Assembly: GCA_043424675.1 (NCBI GenBank)
Contig: JBHWPB010000014.1
Coordinates: forward strand, 1-5,258
Reading direction: 5' to 3'
DNA length: 5,258 nt
Source: JBHWPB01 sp043424675
GTDB lineage: Bacteria; Bacillota; Bacilli; Lactobacillales; Carnobacteriaceae_A
The notes below the pieces were generated by a model, which had not been told where the DNA came from, did no database searches, and was given only the letters and a program-made list of their open reading frames with translations. The number at the start of each line of letters is the position of its first letter. Position 1 is the stretch's first letter. Made by a program: the position numbers and the translations under genes. Positions 1-5,254 of the stretch are shown piece after piece.

Positions 1-209
1 AGGTATTGTGTGACAGGTTTTCCAACTCCAGTGGTCGCTAATTTTTCTCTAAATAAGCTGTTGATTAAAGTACTTTTACCGACGCCTGTTTTTCCAACAA
101 CTAGAATATTAACAGGGGTCATGTTTTCTAATTCTTCATCTGTTTTATCGAGTATTTCTCGAACGATGTCGATATTCGAATAATTTGTAATATGTTTTTT
201 CTTCCTCAT
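1..209 (-). CDS. Era-like P-loop GTPase, N-terminal part (cut by window edge)
   Basis: Only the first 69 codons are present; the rest lies beyond the left edge. The protein starts MRKKKHITNYSNIDIVREIL, giving a basic then amphipathic N-terminus of about 30 residues. The G1/Walker A loop GKTGVGKS follows at residues 39-46, where K45 and S46 would bind the nucleotide phosphates and Mg2+. A segment TTGVGKPVTQ at about 59-68 fits the switch I/G2 region with its conserved threonine. This arrangement is typical of TRAFAC-class, Era-like 50S ribosome-binding-type GTPases (MMR_HSR1 family, YfjP/DUF697-like), but the G3, G4 and G5 motifs cannot be seen. The ATG at 209 is chosen because GGGG at 220-217 lies 7 nt upstream; the in-frame ATG at residue 30 has no such site. 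A terminator separates it from the DUF1510 gene upstream, so it is probably a separate transcription unit. Cellular role unknown. Confidence 0.85.
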   Translation of the reverse strand, partial: MRKKKHITNYSNIDIVREILDKTDEELENMTPVNILVVGKTGVGKSTLINSLFREKLATTGVGKPVTQY

Positions 210-238
210 GATTCTTCCCCTTTTCTTCTTGCCTCTTA

Positions 239-247
239 ATTTTAGCA
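239..247 (-). promoter_or_regulatory. Putative extended -10 promoter of the GTPase gene
   Basis: The minus strand reads TGCTAAAAT: an extended -10 TGn followed by TAAAAT (5 of 6 to TATAAT). It lies 29 nt upstream of the GTPase start codon. That leaves about 22 nt of leader containing the GGGG ribosome binding site. No good -35 is visible; TTAAAA about 18 nt upstream is the best candidate, which suits an extended -10 promoter. The upstream gene ends in a terminator, so a promoter is expected here. The same decamer recurs before the DUF1510 gene. Confidence 0.5.
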
Positions 248-263
248 CAAGTTAGGCTGTGCT
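244..263. repeat. Short inverted repeat overlapping the putative -10
   Basis: AGCACA and TGTGCT form perfect 6-nt arms around an 8-nt centre. The left arm overlaps the edge of the putative -10 of the GTPase gene. It could be an operator half-site pair or chance; nothing else in the window repeats it. Confidence 0.25.
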
Positions 264-312
264 TTTAACTTAAACGCCCATTGCTCACATTCTCTTTCCA
301 ATGAAATGAAAT

Positions 313-345
313 AAAAAACGATTCAAAGTATTTTACTTTGAACCG
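313..345 (-). terminator. Rho-independent terminator after the DUF1510 gene
   Basis: On the minus strand the arm CGGTTCAAAGTA, a 3-nt loop AAA and the arm TACTTTGAATCG form a 12-bp stem with a single G-U pair. A run of six T follows (318-313). It begins 18 nt after the stop codon of the DUF1510 gene and ends the gdhA-S component-DUF1510 run. On the plus strand the stem is not followed by a clean T run, so it is oriented leftward. Confidence 0.9.
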
Positions 346-363
346 CTTCTTTTCGAGATGTCA

Positions 364-1092
364 TTATTCTAATATTTCAACGCTTTGAACTTGCCAGCCG
401 CCTCCATCATTCCAGGTCAAGTGGACTCTGTAAAATTCAGACTGCTGTCTGTCTGAGACTGTCGCATGGACACCCTGATTCGTGCCGTCATTTCCAACCC
501 AATGTTCGATCATCGTATTATAATCTAAGCCGGTGACGTTAGCTGCAGCTTCTTTGATTTCAAGTCTATCTTGTGACCCGCTGCTGTAGTTGGTTGTGTG
601 AGAATCGCTTTGTTCTGTACCAATCGGATCCCAGTCTCCCTCATAAGCAGCTACCGCATCGTCACTTGGTTCAACTTCTTCTAGGTTATTGTCAGCATTC
701 TGTTCTTCAATGGTATTTTGAGGCGCTTCTTCGTCAGCCGCGTCTTCTTCCTCTGCTTCAGTATCTTCTTCCTCCGCTGTTGTATCACTTGTGCTGTTTG
801 TTTCATAATCTTCTGAAGTATCTGTCTCTGTCTCATCAGCAGTATCGGAATCGTCTCGGACTGCGATTGAAATCTGTTCAGAGCTTGTATCAGTATTACT
901 CGCTTGATCTGACTCATCCCCTCCACTGAAGATCAGATAGAGTAAGAATATTAAAATTGCAAATAGAACAATTAAAACGATGGAAAAGCCCCTGCGACTT
1001 TGGACATTCTCATTTAATTCGCGACTCTTTTTGTGTTTTTCCCTATTTCTTTCAGAGCGCGATCTATAATTTTTTTCATCTTTTTTACTCAT
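364..1092 (-). CDS. DUF1510 family (YrrS-like) single-pass membrane protein
   Basis: The 242-residue protein has three parts. Residues 1-34 are highly basic (K/R-rich, KKDEKNYRSRSERNREKHKK) and should stay in the cytoplasm. Residues 36-55 (FSIVLIVLFAILIFLLYLIF) form one membrane helix. About 59-150 is a low-complexity acidic Asp/Glu/Thr/Ser linker. The C-terminal domain (about 155-242) contains WDPIGTEQ, GSQDRLEIKEAA, an HWVGNDG turn, YRVHLTWND and GWQVQSVEIL, which match the DUF1510 domain of Bacillus YrrS as I know it. By the positive-inside rule the acidic linker and domain lie outside the membrane. The molecular function of the family is not established; a cell-envelope role is inference. 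An ATG four codons earlier (1104) is also in frame. I prefer 1092 because GGTGAT at 1101-1096 is a ribosome binding site for it, while 1104 has none and lies almost at the predicted transcription start. It lies 58 nt after the S-component gene and is followed by a strong terminator. Confidence 0.88.
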   Translation of the reverse strand: MSKKDEKNYRSRSERNREKHKKSRELNENVQSRRGFSIVLIVLFAILIFLLYLIFSGGDESDQASNTDTSSEQISIAVRDDSDTADETETDTSEDYETNSTSDTTAEEEDTEAEEEDAADEEAPQNTIEEQNADNNLEEVEPSDDAVAAYEGDWDPIGTEQSDSHTTNYSSGSQDRLEIKEAAANVTGLDYNTMIEHWVGNDGTNQGVHATVSDRQQSEFYRVHLTWNDGGGWQVQSVEILE

Positions 1093-1095
1093 ATT

Positions 1096-1101
1096 ATCAC
1101 C
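1096..1101 (-). promoter_or_regulatory. Ribosome binding site that decides the DUF1510 start
   Basis: GGTGAT on the minus strand matches the 3' part of the ideal AGGAGGTGAT sequence, placing the GG 7 nt before the ATG at 1092. The upstream in-frame ATG at 1104 overlaps this site and has only AT-rich sequence before it. This supports the shorter protein. Confidence 0.55.
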
Positions 1102-1111
1102 CATATTATCA

Positions 1112-1120
1112 ATTTTAGCA
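1112..1120 (-). promoter_or_regulatory. Putative extended -10 promoter of the DUF1510 gene
   Basis: The minus strand reads TGCTAAAAT between the S-component stop and the DUF1510 start. It is the same extended -10 as before the GTPase gene. A start about 7 nt downstream would fall near 1105, giving a very short leader of about 12 nt that still includes GGTGAT. No convincing -35 is seen. Read-through from gdhA is also possible because no terminator lies between the genes. Confidence 0.45.
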
Positions 1121-1150
1121 TTAATTTAGACTACATATATTTCAGTTTCA

Positions 1151-1738
1151 TCACAATTTGTTTAATCTTTTTAACAGAGGCTTTGCGAGGACTGTTCCTA
1201 GGAAAACGGCGATGACCGACTCAGCCAGCCCATTGGTGGCTATGATGGTTGCCAAAATATAGATAAAGTTAGAATCTCCCATGTTTAAGTAATCGAGATA
1301 ATTTTGACCATGAAAGAGATAAATCAGACTGAGAACCATGGTCGTATGTAAAAGTGTCGCGACAACTGCAGTGATACCAATACGTAAGTTAACCTGTACT
1401 TTTGTTCTTTTTGTTAAAAGTAGGTACAGAAAACCAGCAATCACTCCTAAAAAGAGCCGCGGAAGAATGGCGATAACCGGATTGGTCCAGATGATGGGAT
1501 CTAAAGGGGTCTGTGGTCTTACAATAGCGAACACCCATCGTGTGACACCCCAAACTCCTCCGACAACCATGCCTTCTTTCACGCCGAGAACAATACTTGC
1601 GACAATGACCGTAACATGTACGTAGGTCGGGTTCAATGGTGGTATGGGTAAATATCCTAGAATAGGGATCAGGTTCTGCAGGATGATGATGGCCGAAAAA
1701 ATACCTAATAAAGATAAACTTTGTGCTTTTGTCTTCAT
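1151..1738 (-). CDS. ECF transporter S component (substrate-binding membrane subunit)
   Basis: This 195-residue, very hydrophobic protein has about six membrane segments (roughly 8-28, 40-53, 56-73, 86-108, 119-142 and 158-188). That size and topology fit the S component of energy-coupling factor vitamin transporters. The stretch NPTYVHVTVIVASIVLGVKE, the GGVWG turn (60-64) and PLDPIIWTNPVIAILPRLFLG (79-98) resemble the PF12822 group, which includes the predicted pantothenate S component PanT. The substrate cannot be read safely from sequence. It would need the shared EcfA-EcfA'-EcfT module, which is not in the window. The ATG at 1738 has AGAGGA (1754-1749) 10 nt upstream. It starts 28 nt after the gdhA stop with no terminator between, so co-transcription with gdhA is likely. 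Alternative: another small integral membrane protein, but the fold pattern makes this less likely. Confidence 0.8.
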   Translation of the reverse strand: MKTKAQSLSLLGIFSAIIILQNLIPILGYLPIPPLNPTYVHVTVIVASIVLGVKEGMVVGGVWGVTRWVFAIVRPQTPLDPIIWTNPVIAILPRLFLGVIAGFLYLLLTKRTKVQVNLRIGITAVVATLLHTTMVLSLIYLFHGQNYLDYLNMGDSNFIYILATIIATNGLAESVIAVFLGTVLAKPLLKRLNKL

Positions 1739-1766
1739 ATTAGAAAATTCCTCTCACCCCAATTGA

Positions 1767-3107
1767 TTAGACCAGTCCTTGTATCAACATTGCCTCTGCC
1801 ACGCGTTGAAAACCAGCGATATTTGCACCGACTTCTAAGTCGCCTCTTGTACCGTATCTCTCTGCAGTATCATAGCATAAATTAGAGATATCAATCATAA
1901 TTTCTTGTAATTCTTTATCCACTTCTTCTGCCGACCAAGCGAGGCCCTGAGCGTTTTGAGTCATCTCTAGCGCTGAACATGCTACTCCGCCAGCATTCGC
2001 TGCTTTAGCAGGCGCGAATAAAACGTCGTAGCCTTTAAATAAGTGGATTGCTTCTTCACTGCTCGGCATGTTGGCTCCTTCTGCCACCAATTTGACTTTT
2101 TGATTTTTTATCATATTCACCGCATGTTCTTGCTCGATTTCATTTTCTGTCGCACACGGCAACGCAATATCATATTCGAAGTTCGCTTTATAAAGCGATT
2201 CGTCTTCTACAAATACAGCCGAGCTGTCTTTGTCTAAATATTTTTCGAGTGATAAGCCTTGATTGTGGATCTCAAAGAGGATATTGTAATCCAATCCTTC
2301 TTCTTTGTAGATGTAACCCGAGGTATCACTCATAGCGAGAACTTGAGCGCCCTTTTCGATAGCTTTCTCTGCCGCATAGATGGCGACATTACCCTTTCCA
2401 GAAATAGCGAGACGTTTATCCGCTAAAGATTTATTTTGTTTCTCTAACTGGTGTTCTACAAAATAGATCAACCCATAACCTGTAGCTTCTGTCCTGCCTA
2501 AACTCCCTCCTAATAGAATTGGCTTTCCTGTTAGAACGCCAAGGTCAGACTGATTCAATCTCTTATACTGACCATACATATAGCCCACTTCCCTCTGTCC
2601 TACTCCGAGATCACCTGCGGGAACATCCATCTGGGGGCCGATATACTTTTGTAGTTCTGTCATAAAACTCTGGCAGAAGCGCATAATTTCTGCATCAGAT
2701 CGGCCTTTAGAATCAAAGTCGCTGCCACCTTTTCCCCCGCCTAGAGGGAGCCCGGTCAGTGCATTTTTAAAAGTTTGTTCAAATCCTAAAAATCTGACAA
2801 TGCTTTCGTTGACAGAAGGATTGAAGCGGATCCCACCTTTATAAGGACCTAAAGCGGAATTATACTGAACGCGGTAACCTAAATTGACATGCCATTTTTG
2901 TTGGTCGTCTTGCCAGGGGACACGAAAAGTTAGGATACGTTCTGGTTCGATTAAAATTTCCAGTATATTAGATTCCACGATCTCTGGGTGTTCTTCAAGG
3001 TAGGGCTCGATTGAAGGGAGAAAACCTTCTACAGCTTGTAAAAATTCAGGTTTATCTCCATGTTTCTCTTTCAATGATTCGGTTACATTCTCTAAATATT
3101 CTTGCAT
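1767..3107 (-). CDS. gdhA: NADP-type glutamate dehydrogenase
   Basis: GdhA converts 2-oxoglutarate, ammonium and NAD(P)H to glutamate in the cytoplasm. At 446 residues it has the usual length of the hexameric bacterial enzyme. The substrate domain holds PYKGGIRF (K90), FEQTFKNALTGLPLGGGKGG (K114, K126) and MDVPAGDLGVG (catalytic D166). These correspond to K89, K113, K125 and D165 of the Clostridium symbiosum enzyme. GGVACS places S378 where the glutamate side-chain serine lies. The nucleotide domain shows GGSLGRTEATGYG, the glycine loop SGKGNVA (236-242) and MSDTSG (259-264). SDxSG rather than SGPDG favours NADP over NAD (EC 1.4.1.4). LVAEGANMPSS and FAPAKAANAGGVA are also intact. K238 in the glycine loop is unusual; serine is common there. 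The ATG at 3107 is preceded by AGGAGG (3120-3115) with a 7-nt spacer. The gene heads a likely three-gene operon and has a long leader. Confidence 0.97.
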   Translation of the reverse strand: MQEYLENVTESLKEKHGDKPEFLQAVEGFLPSIEPYLEEHPEIVESNILEILIEPERILTFRVPWQDDQQKWHVNLGYRVQYNSALGPYKGGIRFNPSVNESIVRFLGFEQTFKNALTGLPLGGGKGGSDFDSKGRSDAEIMRFCQSFMTELQKYIGPQMDVPAGDLGVGQREVGYMYGQYKRLNQSDLGVLTGKPILLGGSLGRTEATGYGLIYFVEHQLEKQNKSLADKRLAISGKGNVAIYAAEKAIEKGAQVLAMSDTSGYIYKEEGLDYNILFEIHNQGLSLEKYLDKDSSAVFVEDESLYKANFEYDIALPCATENEIEQEHAVNMIKNQKVKLVAEGANMPSSEEAIHLFKGYDVLFAPAKAANAGGVACSALEMTQNAQGLAWSAEEVDKELQEIMIDISNLCYDTAERYGTRGDLEVGANIAGFQRVAEAMLIQGLV

Positions 3108-3137
3108 TTTATCTCCTCCTCATAATCTTTCCACTTC

Positions 3138-3275
3138 TTATTTTTCTTGTTGAGTCTTCGAAAAAGATGGGAAACCTTTTTCTTCTCCAATTTGGCATTC
3201 CACTCCATCTTTTTCTTCTAAACTCTTGAGCGGGCAACTCATTGTTGACTTTTCTAGATCTGATCGTTTTGTCAT
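3138..3275 (-). CDS. Candidate 45-aa small ORF in the gdhA leader
   Basis: The frame starts ATG at 3275 (MTKRSDLEKSTMSCPLKSLE...) and ends TAA at 3138, 30 nt before the gdhA start codon. The peptide is hydrophilic, with 7 Glu, 3 Gln and 8 Lys, two Cys (residues 14 and 27) and no membrane segment or recognised domain. It has no strong ribosome binding site: only GATAAG precedes the ATG. However, an 11-codon frame ends TGA just 4 nt upstream, so translational coupling is possible. It lies wholly within the predicted gdhA leader and its second half overlaps a long hairpin. It may be a real small protein, a leader peptide used for regulation, or a chance frame. I do not recognise it. Confidence 0.3.
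   Translation of the reverse strand: MTKRSDLEKSTMSCPLKSLEEKDGVECQIGEEKGFPSFSKTQQEK
3160..3215 (-). terminator. Terminator/attenuator-like hairpin in the gdhA leader
   Basis: GAAAAAGATGG and CCATCTTTTTC form an 11-bp perfect stem 34 nt apart. Inside it, GGAA/TTCC and GCC/GGT can pair as an alternative extension. The T run lies in the 3' arm, as in A-tract/T-tract terminators, but the GC core is weak and the loop is long. Its position between the predicted gdhA transcription start and the gene suggests an attenuator; it could also be chance. Confidence 0.35.
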
Positions 3276-3281
3276 CTTATC

Positions 3282-3333
3282 AAAGAAAGCGTCTTATCGT
3301 TGTATCCTGCTTCATACCGCGATCGCTTCCTCT
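3282..3333 (-). promoter_or_regulatory. Imperfect hairpin near the 5' end of the gdhA leader
   Basis: As minus-strand RNA, AGAGGAAGCG pairs with CGCUUUCUUU over 10 bp (two G-U pairs). It continues with AUCG/CGAU after a 4-nt bulge, then GUAU/AUAC with loop GAAGCAGG. The purine-rich AGAGGA, a possible ribosome binding site for an 11-codon frame (3315..3280), lies in the 5' arm. It starts about 26 nt after the predicted transcription start. No known riboswitch consensus was recognised. Confidence 0.35.
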
Positions 3334-3365
3334 CACTTTTAGCTCACATATTAATTGTAGCTTGT

Positions 3366-3395
3366 ATTATACCATAGCTGCTTCTCATATATTAA
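3366..3395 (-). promoter_or_regulatory. Putative gdhA promoter with consensus extended -10
   Basis: The minus strand carries TATAAT (3371..3366), preceded by TGG to make a perfect extended -10, TGGTATAAT. A -35-like TTAATA (3395..3390) lies 18 nt upstream, matching TTGACA at 4 of 6. The start would be near 3359, so the gdhA leader would be about 250 nt. No better promoter is seen closer to gdhA; TGATAAGAT near 3283..3275 is weaker. Confidence 0.6.
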
Positions 3396-3403
3396 CAGAC
3401 ATT

Positions 3404-3432
3404 TTCATTTCTCCTGTAATCCATGTTAAAAT
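3404..3432 (+). promoter_or_regulatory. Putative rqcH promoter
   Basis: TGTTAAAAT at 3424-3432 is an extended -10 (TGn plus TAAAAT). A poor -35 (TTCATT, 3404-3409) lies 17 nt upstream. The start would be near 3439, giving a leader of about 26 nt with AGGAGG at 3451-3456. Confidence 0.5.
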
Positions 3433-3464
3433 GAAGAAGATAGTGCTTATAGGAGGCTAAAATT

Positions 3465-5186
3465 ATGTCTTTTGATGGAATATTTACTCATGCAATGGTT
3501 ACAGAACTTCATGAACAACTTGCTGGTGGTCAGGTCACAAAAATACATCAGCCTTATAATAACGAAATCATTTTAACAGTCCGAGCGAATCGAACCAATC
3601 ACAAACTGCTGCTCTCTGCTCACCCGCAATATGCTCGTATCCAACTTACGGAAATTCCTTATGAAAATCCCATGCAACCCCCGCAATTCACAATGGTCTT
3701 GAGAAAACATCTCAACAGAGCGCGTCTCGAAAGCATCAAACAATACGAAAATGACCGGATCGTTATCTTTCAATTTAAGAGTCAGGATGAGATTGGCGAT
3801 ATGCGAGATTTACAGCTTATCGTAGAAATCATGGGGCGACACGCAAATATTTTATTAGTCGACGAAGAAGATGAAAAAATTATCGAGCTCATTCGTCACG
3901 TCCCCGAAGAAATGAGCTCCTATCGCCCTCTCATGCCAGGCGCACCTTTCAAACCGGCACCTGCTCAGGACAAACTCAATCCTTTTGATAGCAGCCTCTA
4001 TAGCGAAGCTTTCGAAAGAATGAAGGAATCCAAGAAAGAGTCTCTCGCTAATATTATCCAAGAAACGTTTCAAGGTGTAGGAAGAGATACGGCTCAGAAT
4101 ATCGCTTTCGAAGCATCTGAAGAACTTGGCGATGTGATCCCCAGCTTAGAGGGTTTCCTAGAACCTTTGAGAAAAGGTGAATTTTCACCGACTATCTATC
4201 ATGTGGATAGAAAACTTCGCTTCACTCCTGTTGAATACGCATTATATGAAGACCTTGAATCGCAAAGTTACGAGAGTTTAAGCGAACTCTTAGATGCGTA
4301 TTACGGAGACAAAGCTGAAAGAGACAGAGTGCATCAAAAATCTGTAGAAATTGAGCGTTTACTTTCTAACGAGCTTGAAAAAAATAAGAAAAAGCTGAAG
4401 AAACAAGAGAAAGAACTCGATGAAACAAAATATGCTGAAGATTTCCGAATTCAAGGGGAGGTGTTGACAGCCTATATGCACCTTGTAGAACAAGGTCAGT
4501 CTGAAATCGAACTGCCCAATTTTTATGATAATGAAGAACTACTCACTATCCCTCTTGCACCGAGAAAAACGCCAGCAGAAAATGCACAGGATCTTTTTTC
4601 TCAGTACCAAAAGTTAAAAAACAGATCGAGTTATCTGACAAGAGAACTCAGAAAAACAAGAAATGAGATCAACTATCTCGAATCGGTTGAAACACAGTTA
4701 GAACTTGCCAGCCCTTCTGACATCGAAGCGATCCGTGAAGAGCTGATTGAGGAAGGGTATATCAGACAGAAACGTAATAAGAAAAAAGGAAATAAAAATA
4801 AAAAAGCAGAACCTCACACCTACTACTCTTCTGACGGGACACTGATCTTGTCAGGAAGAAACAACAAGCAGAATGATGCTCTGACGAAAAAAGCAGATAA
4901 ATCTGAGTATTGGCTGCACACTAAAGATATCCCAGGTTCCCACGTCATCGTCCGCAGCAAGAACCCGAGTGAACAGACCCTTTTAGAAGCCGCTCAAGTG
5001 GCTGCTTACCACTCCAAGTCTCGTCTAGGTTCCAATGTTCCTGTCGATTATGTCCAGGTTAAACATGTTAACAAACCAAAAGGCGGCAAACCTGGCTTCA
5101 TGATTTACGAGAATCAAAACACACTCTATGTCACACCGAAAAAAGAAATTATCGCATCTCTGAAAGAAAAACCTTCAGAAGACTAG
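3465..5186 (+). CDS. rqcH: RqcH, ribosome quality-control alanine-tailing factor (NFACT family)
   Basis: RqcH binds 50S subunits carrying stalled peptidyl-tRNA and recruits tRNA-Ala to add C-terminal alanine tails that mark nascent chains for degradation. Older names are FbpA or YloA, for fibronectin binding. The 573 residues match the family's usual length. NFACT-N opens with MSFDGIFTHAMVTELHEQL, and D97-R98 (ENDRIV) are the pair known to be needed for tailing in Bacillus subtilis; EIMGRHANILLVD (121-133) is also typical. A helix-hairpin-helix region lies near 195-240 (FQGVGRDTAQNIA). Two coiled-coil arms lie at about 285-325 and 375-412, and a Lys/Asn-rich linker at 435-448. NFACT-R spans about 452-565, with SGRNNKQND and YWLHTKDIPGSHV (W483, H485, P490-V494). 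The ATG follows AGGAGG by 8 nt. It is transcribed alone, divergently from gdhA. Its partner RqcP is not in the window. Confidence 0.97.
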   Translation: MSFDGIFTHAMVTELHEQLAGGQVTKIHQPYNNEIILTVRANRTNHKLLLSAHPQYARIQLTEIPYENPMQPPQFTMVLRKHLNRARLESIKQYENDRIVIFQFKSQDEIGDMRDLQLIVEIMGRHANILLVDEEDEKIIELIRHVPEEMSSYRPLMPGAPFKPAPAQDKLNPFDSSLYSEAFERMKESKKESLANIIQETFQGVGRDTAQNIAFEASEELGDVIPSLEGFLEPLRKGEFSPTIYHVDRKLRFTPVEYALYEDLESQSYESLSELLDAYYGDKAERDRVHQKSVEIERLLSNELEKNKKKLKKQEKELDETKYAEDFRIQGEVLTAYMHLVEQGQSEIELPNFYDNEELLTIPLAPRKTPAENAQDLFSQYQKLKNRSSYLTRELRKTRNEINYLESVETQLELASPSDIEAIREELIEEGYIRQKRNKKKGNKNKKAEPHTYYSSDGTLILSGRNNKQNDALTKKADKSEYWLHTKDIPGSHVIVRSKNPSEQTLLEAAQVAAYHSKSRLGSNVPVDYVQVKHVNKPKGGKPGFMIYENQNTLYVTPKKEIIASLKEKPSED

Positions 5187-5189
5187 GAA

Positions 5190-5214
5190 GGGACGGTAAA
5201 GTTATCACCCTTTT
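5190..5214 (+). terminator. Possible weak terminator of rqcH
   Basis: Four nucleotides after the rqcH stop, GGG-AC-GGU and AUC-A-CCC can pair (6 bp with a small internal loop and one G-U) around AAAGUU, followed by TTTT. The short stem and T run make this a modest candidate. Confidence 0.4.
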
Positions 5215-5226
5215 CAAATCAAGCAA

Positions 5227-5254
5227 AAGCAGTTAAAAATATTTTTAGCTGCTT
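5227..5254. terminator. 14-bp hairpin near the right edge, probably a terminator
   Basis: AAGCAGTTAAAAAT and ATTTTTAGCTGCTT are complementary over all 14 positions, with one T-G pair. On the plus strand the next bases are AGAC before the window ends. On the minus strand the stem runs into TTTTGCTTG. It therefore fits best as the terminator of a gene converging from the right, or as a bidirectional one shared with rqcH. Confidence 0.55.

Larger units (their letters stand above)
3108..3464. other. Divergent intergenic region between gdhA and rqcH
   Basis: This 357-nt gap holds both promoters and, on the minus strand, a predicted gdhA leader of about 250 nt. Reading along the minus strand it contains the extended -10 (3374..3366), a 10-bp stemmed hairpin (3333..3282), an 11-codon frame (3315..3280), a 45-codon frame (3275..3138), a terminator-like hairpin inside that frame (3215..3160), and the gdhA ribosome binding site (3120..3115). 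The plus-strand rqcH promoter and binding site occupy 3404..3456. I could not match the leader to a known riboswitch class or T-box. Confidence 0.7.

Noticed and set aside
573..929. 118-codon plus-strand frame opposite the DUF1510 gene, and an 81-codon minus-strand frame at 681..926
   Set aside because: Both are frames through the low-complexity acidic linker of the DUF1510 protein. They have biased Leu/Gln- or Lys/Gln-rich composition and no family resemblance.
1338..1625. 95-codon plus-strand frame opposite the S-component gene
   Set aside because: It is antisense to a well-supported membrane protein and has no recognisable domain or upstream binding site.
3192..3208. T-box-like sequence GAGTGGAATGCC on the minus strand
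   Set aside because: It only partly matches the T-box core (GGGTGGNACCGCG). No specifier stem with the AGTA motif is visible, and the gene downstream is not a typical T-box target.
3319..3326. Palindrome GCGATCGC
   Set aside because: It occurs once here and is explained as part of the leader hairpin; no evidence that it is a repeat family or binding site.
3011..3460. Two 72-codon plus-strand frames across the gdhA-rqcH gap
   Set aside because: The first runs antisense into gdhA and both are hydrophobic, low-complexity translations of pyrimidine-rich DNA. The starts lack good ribosome binding sites.
4761..4812. A-rich run encoding the Lys/Asn-rich stretch in rqcH, considered as a frameshift or slippage site
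   Set aside because: The frame stays open to a normal C-terminus and a charged linker before NFACT-R is common in this family.
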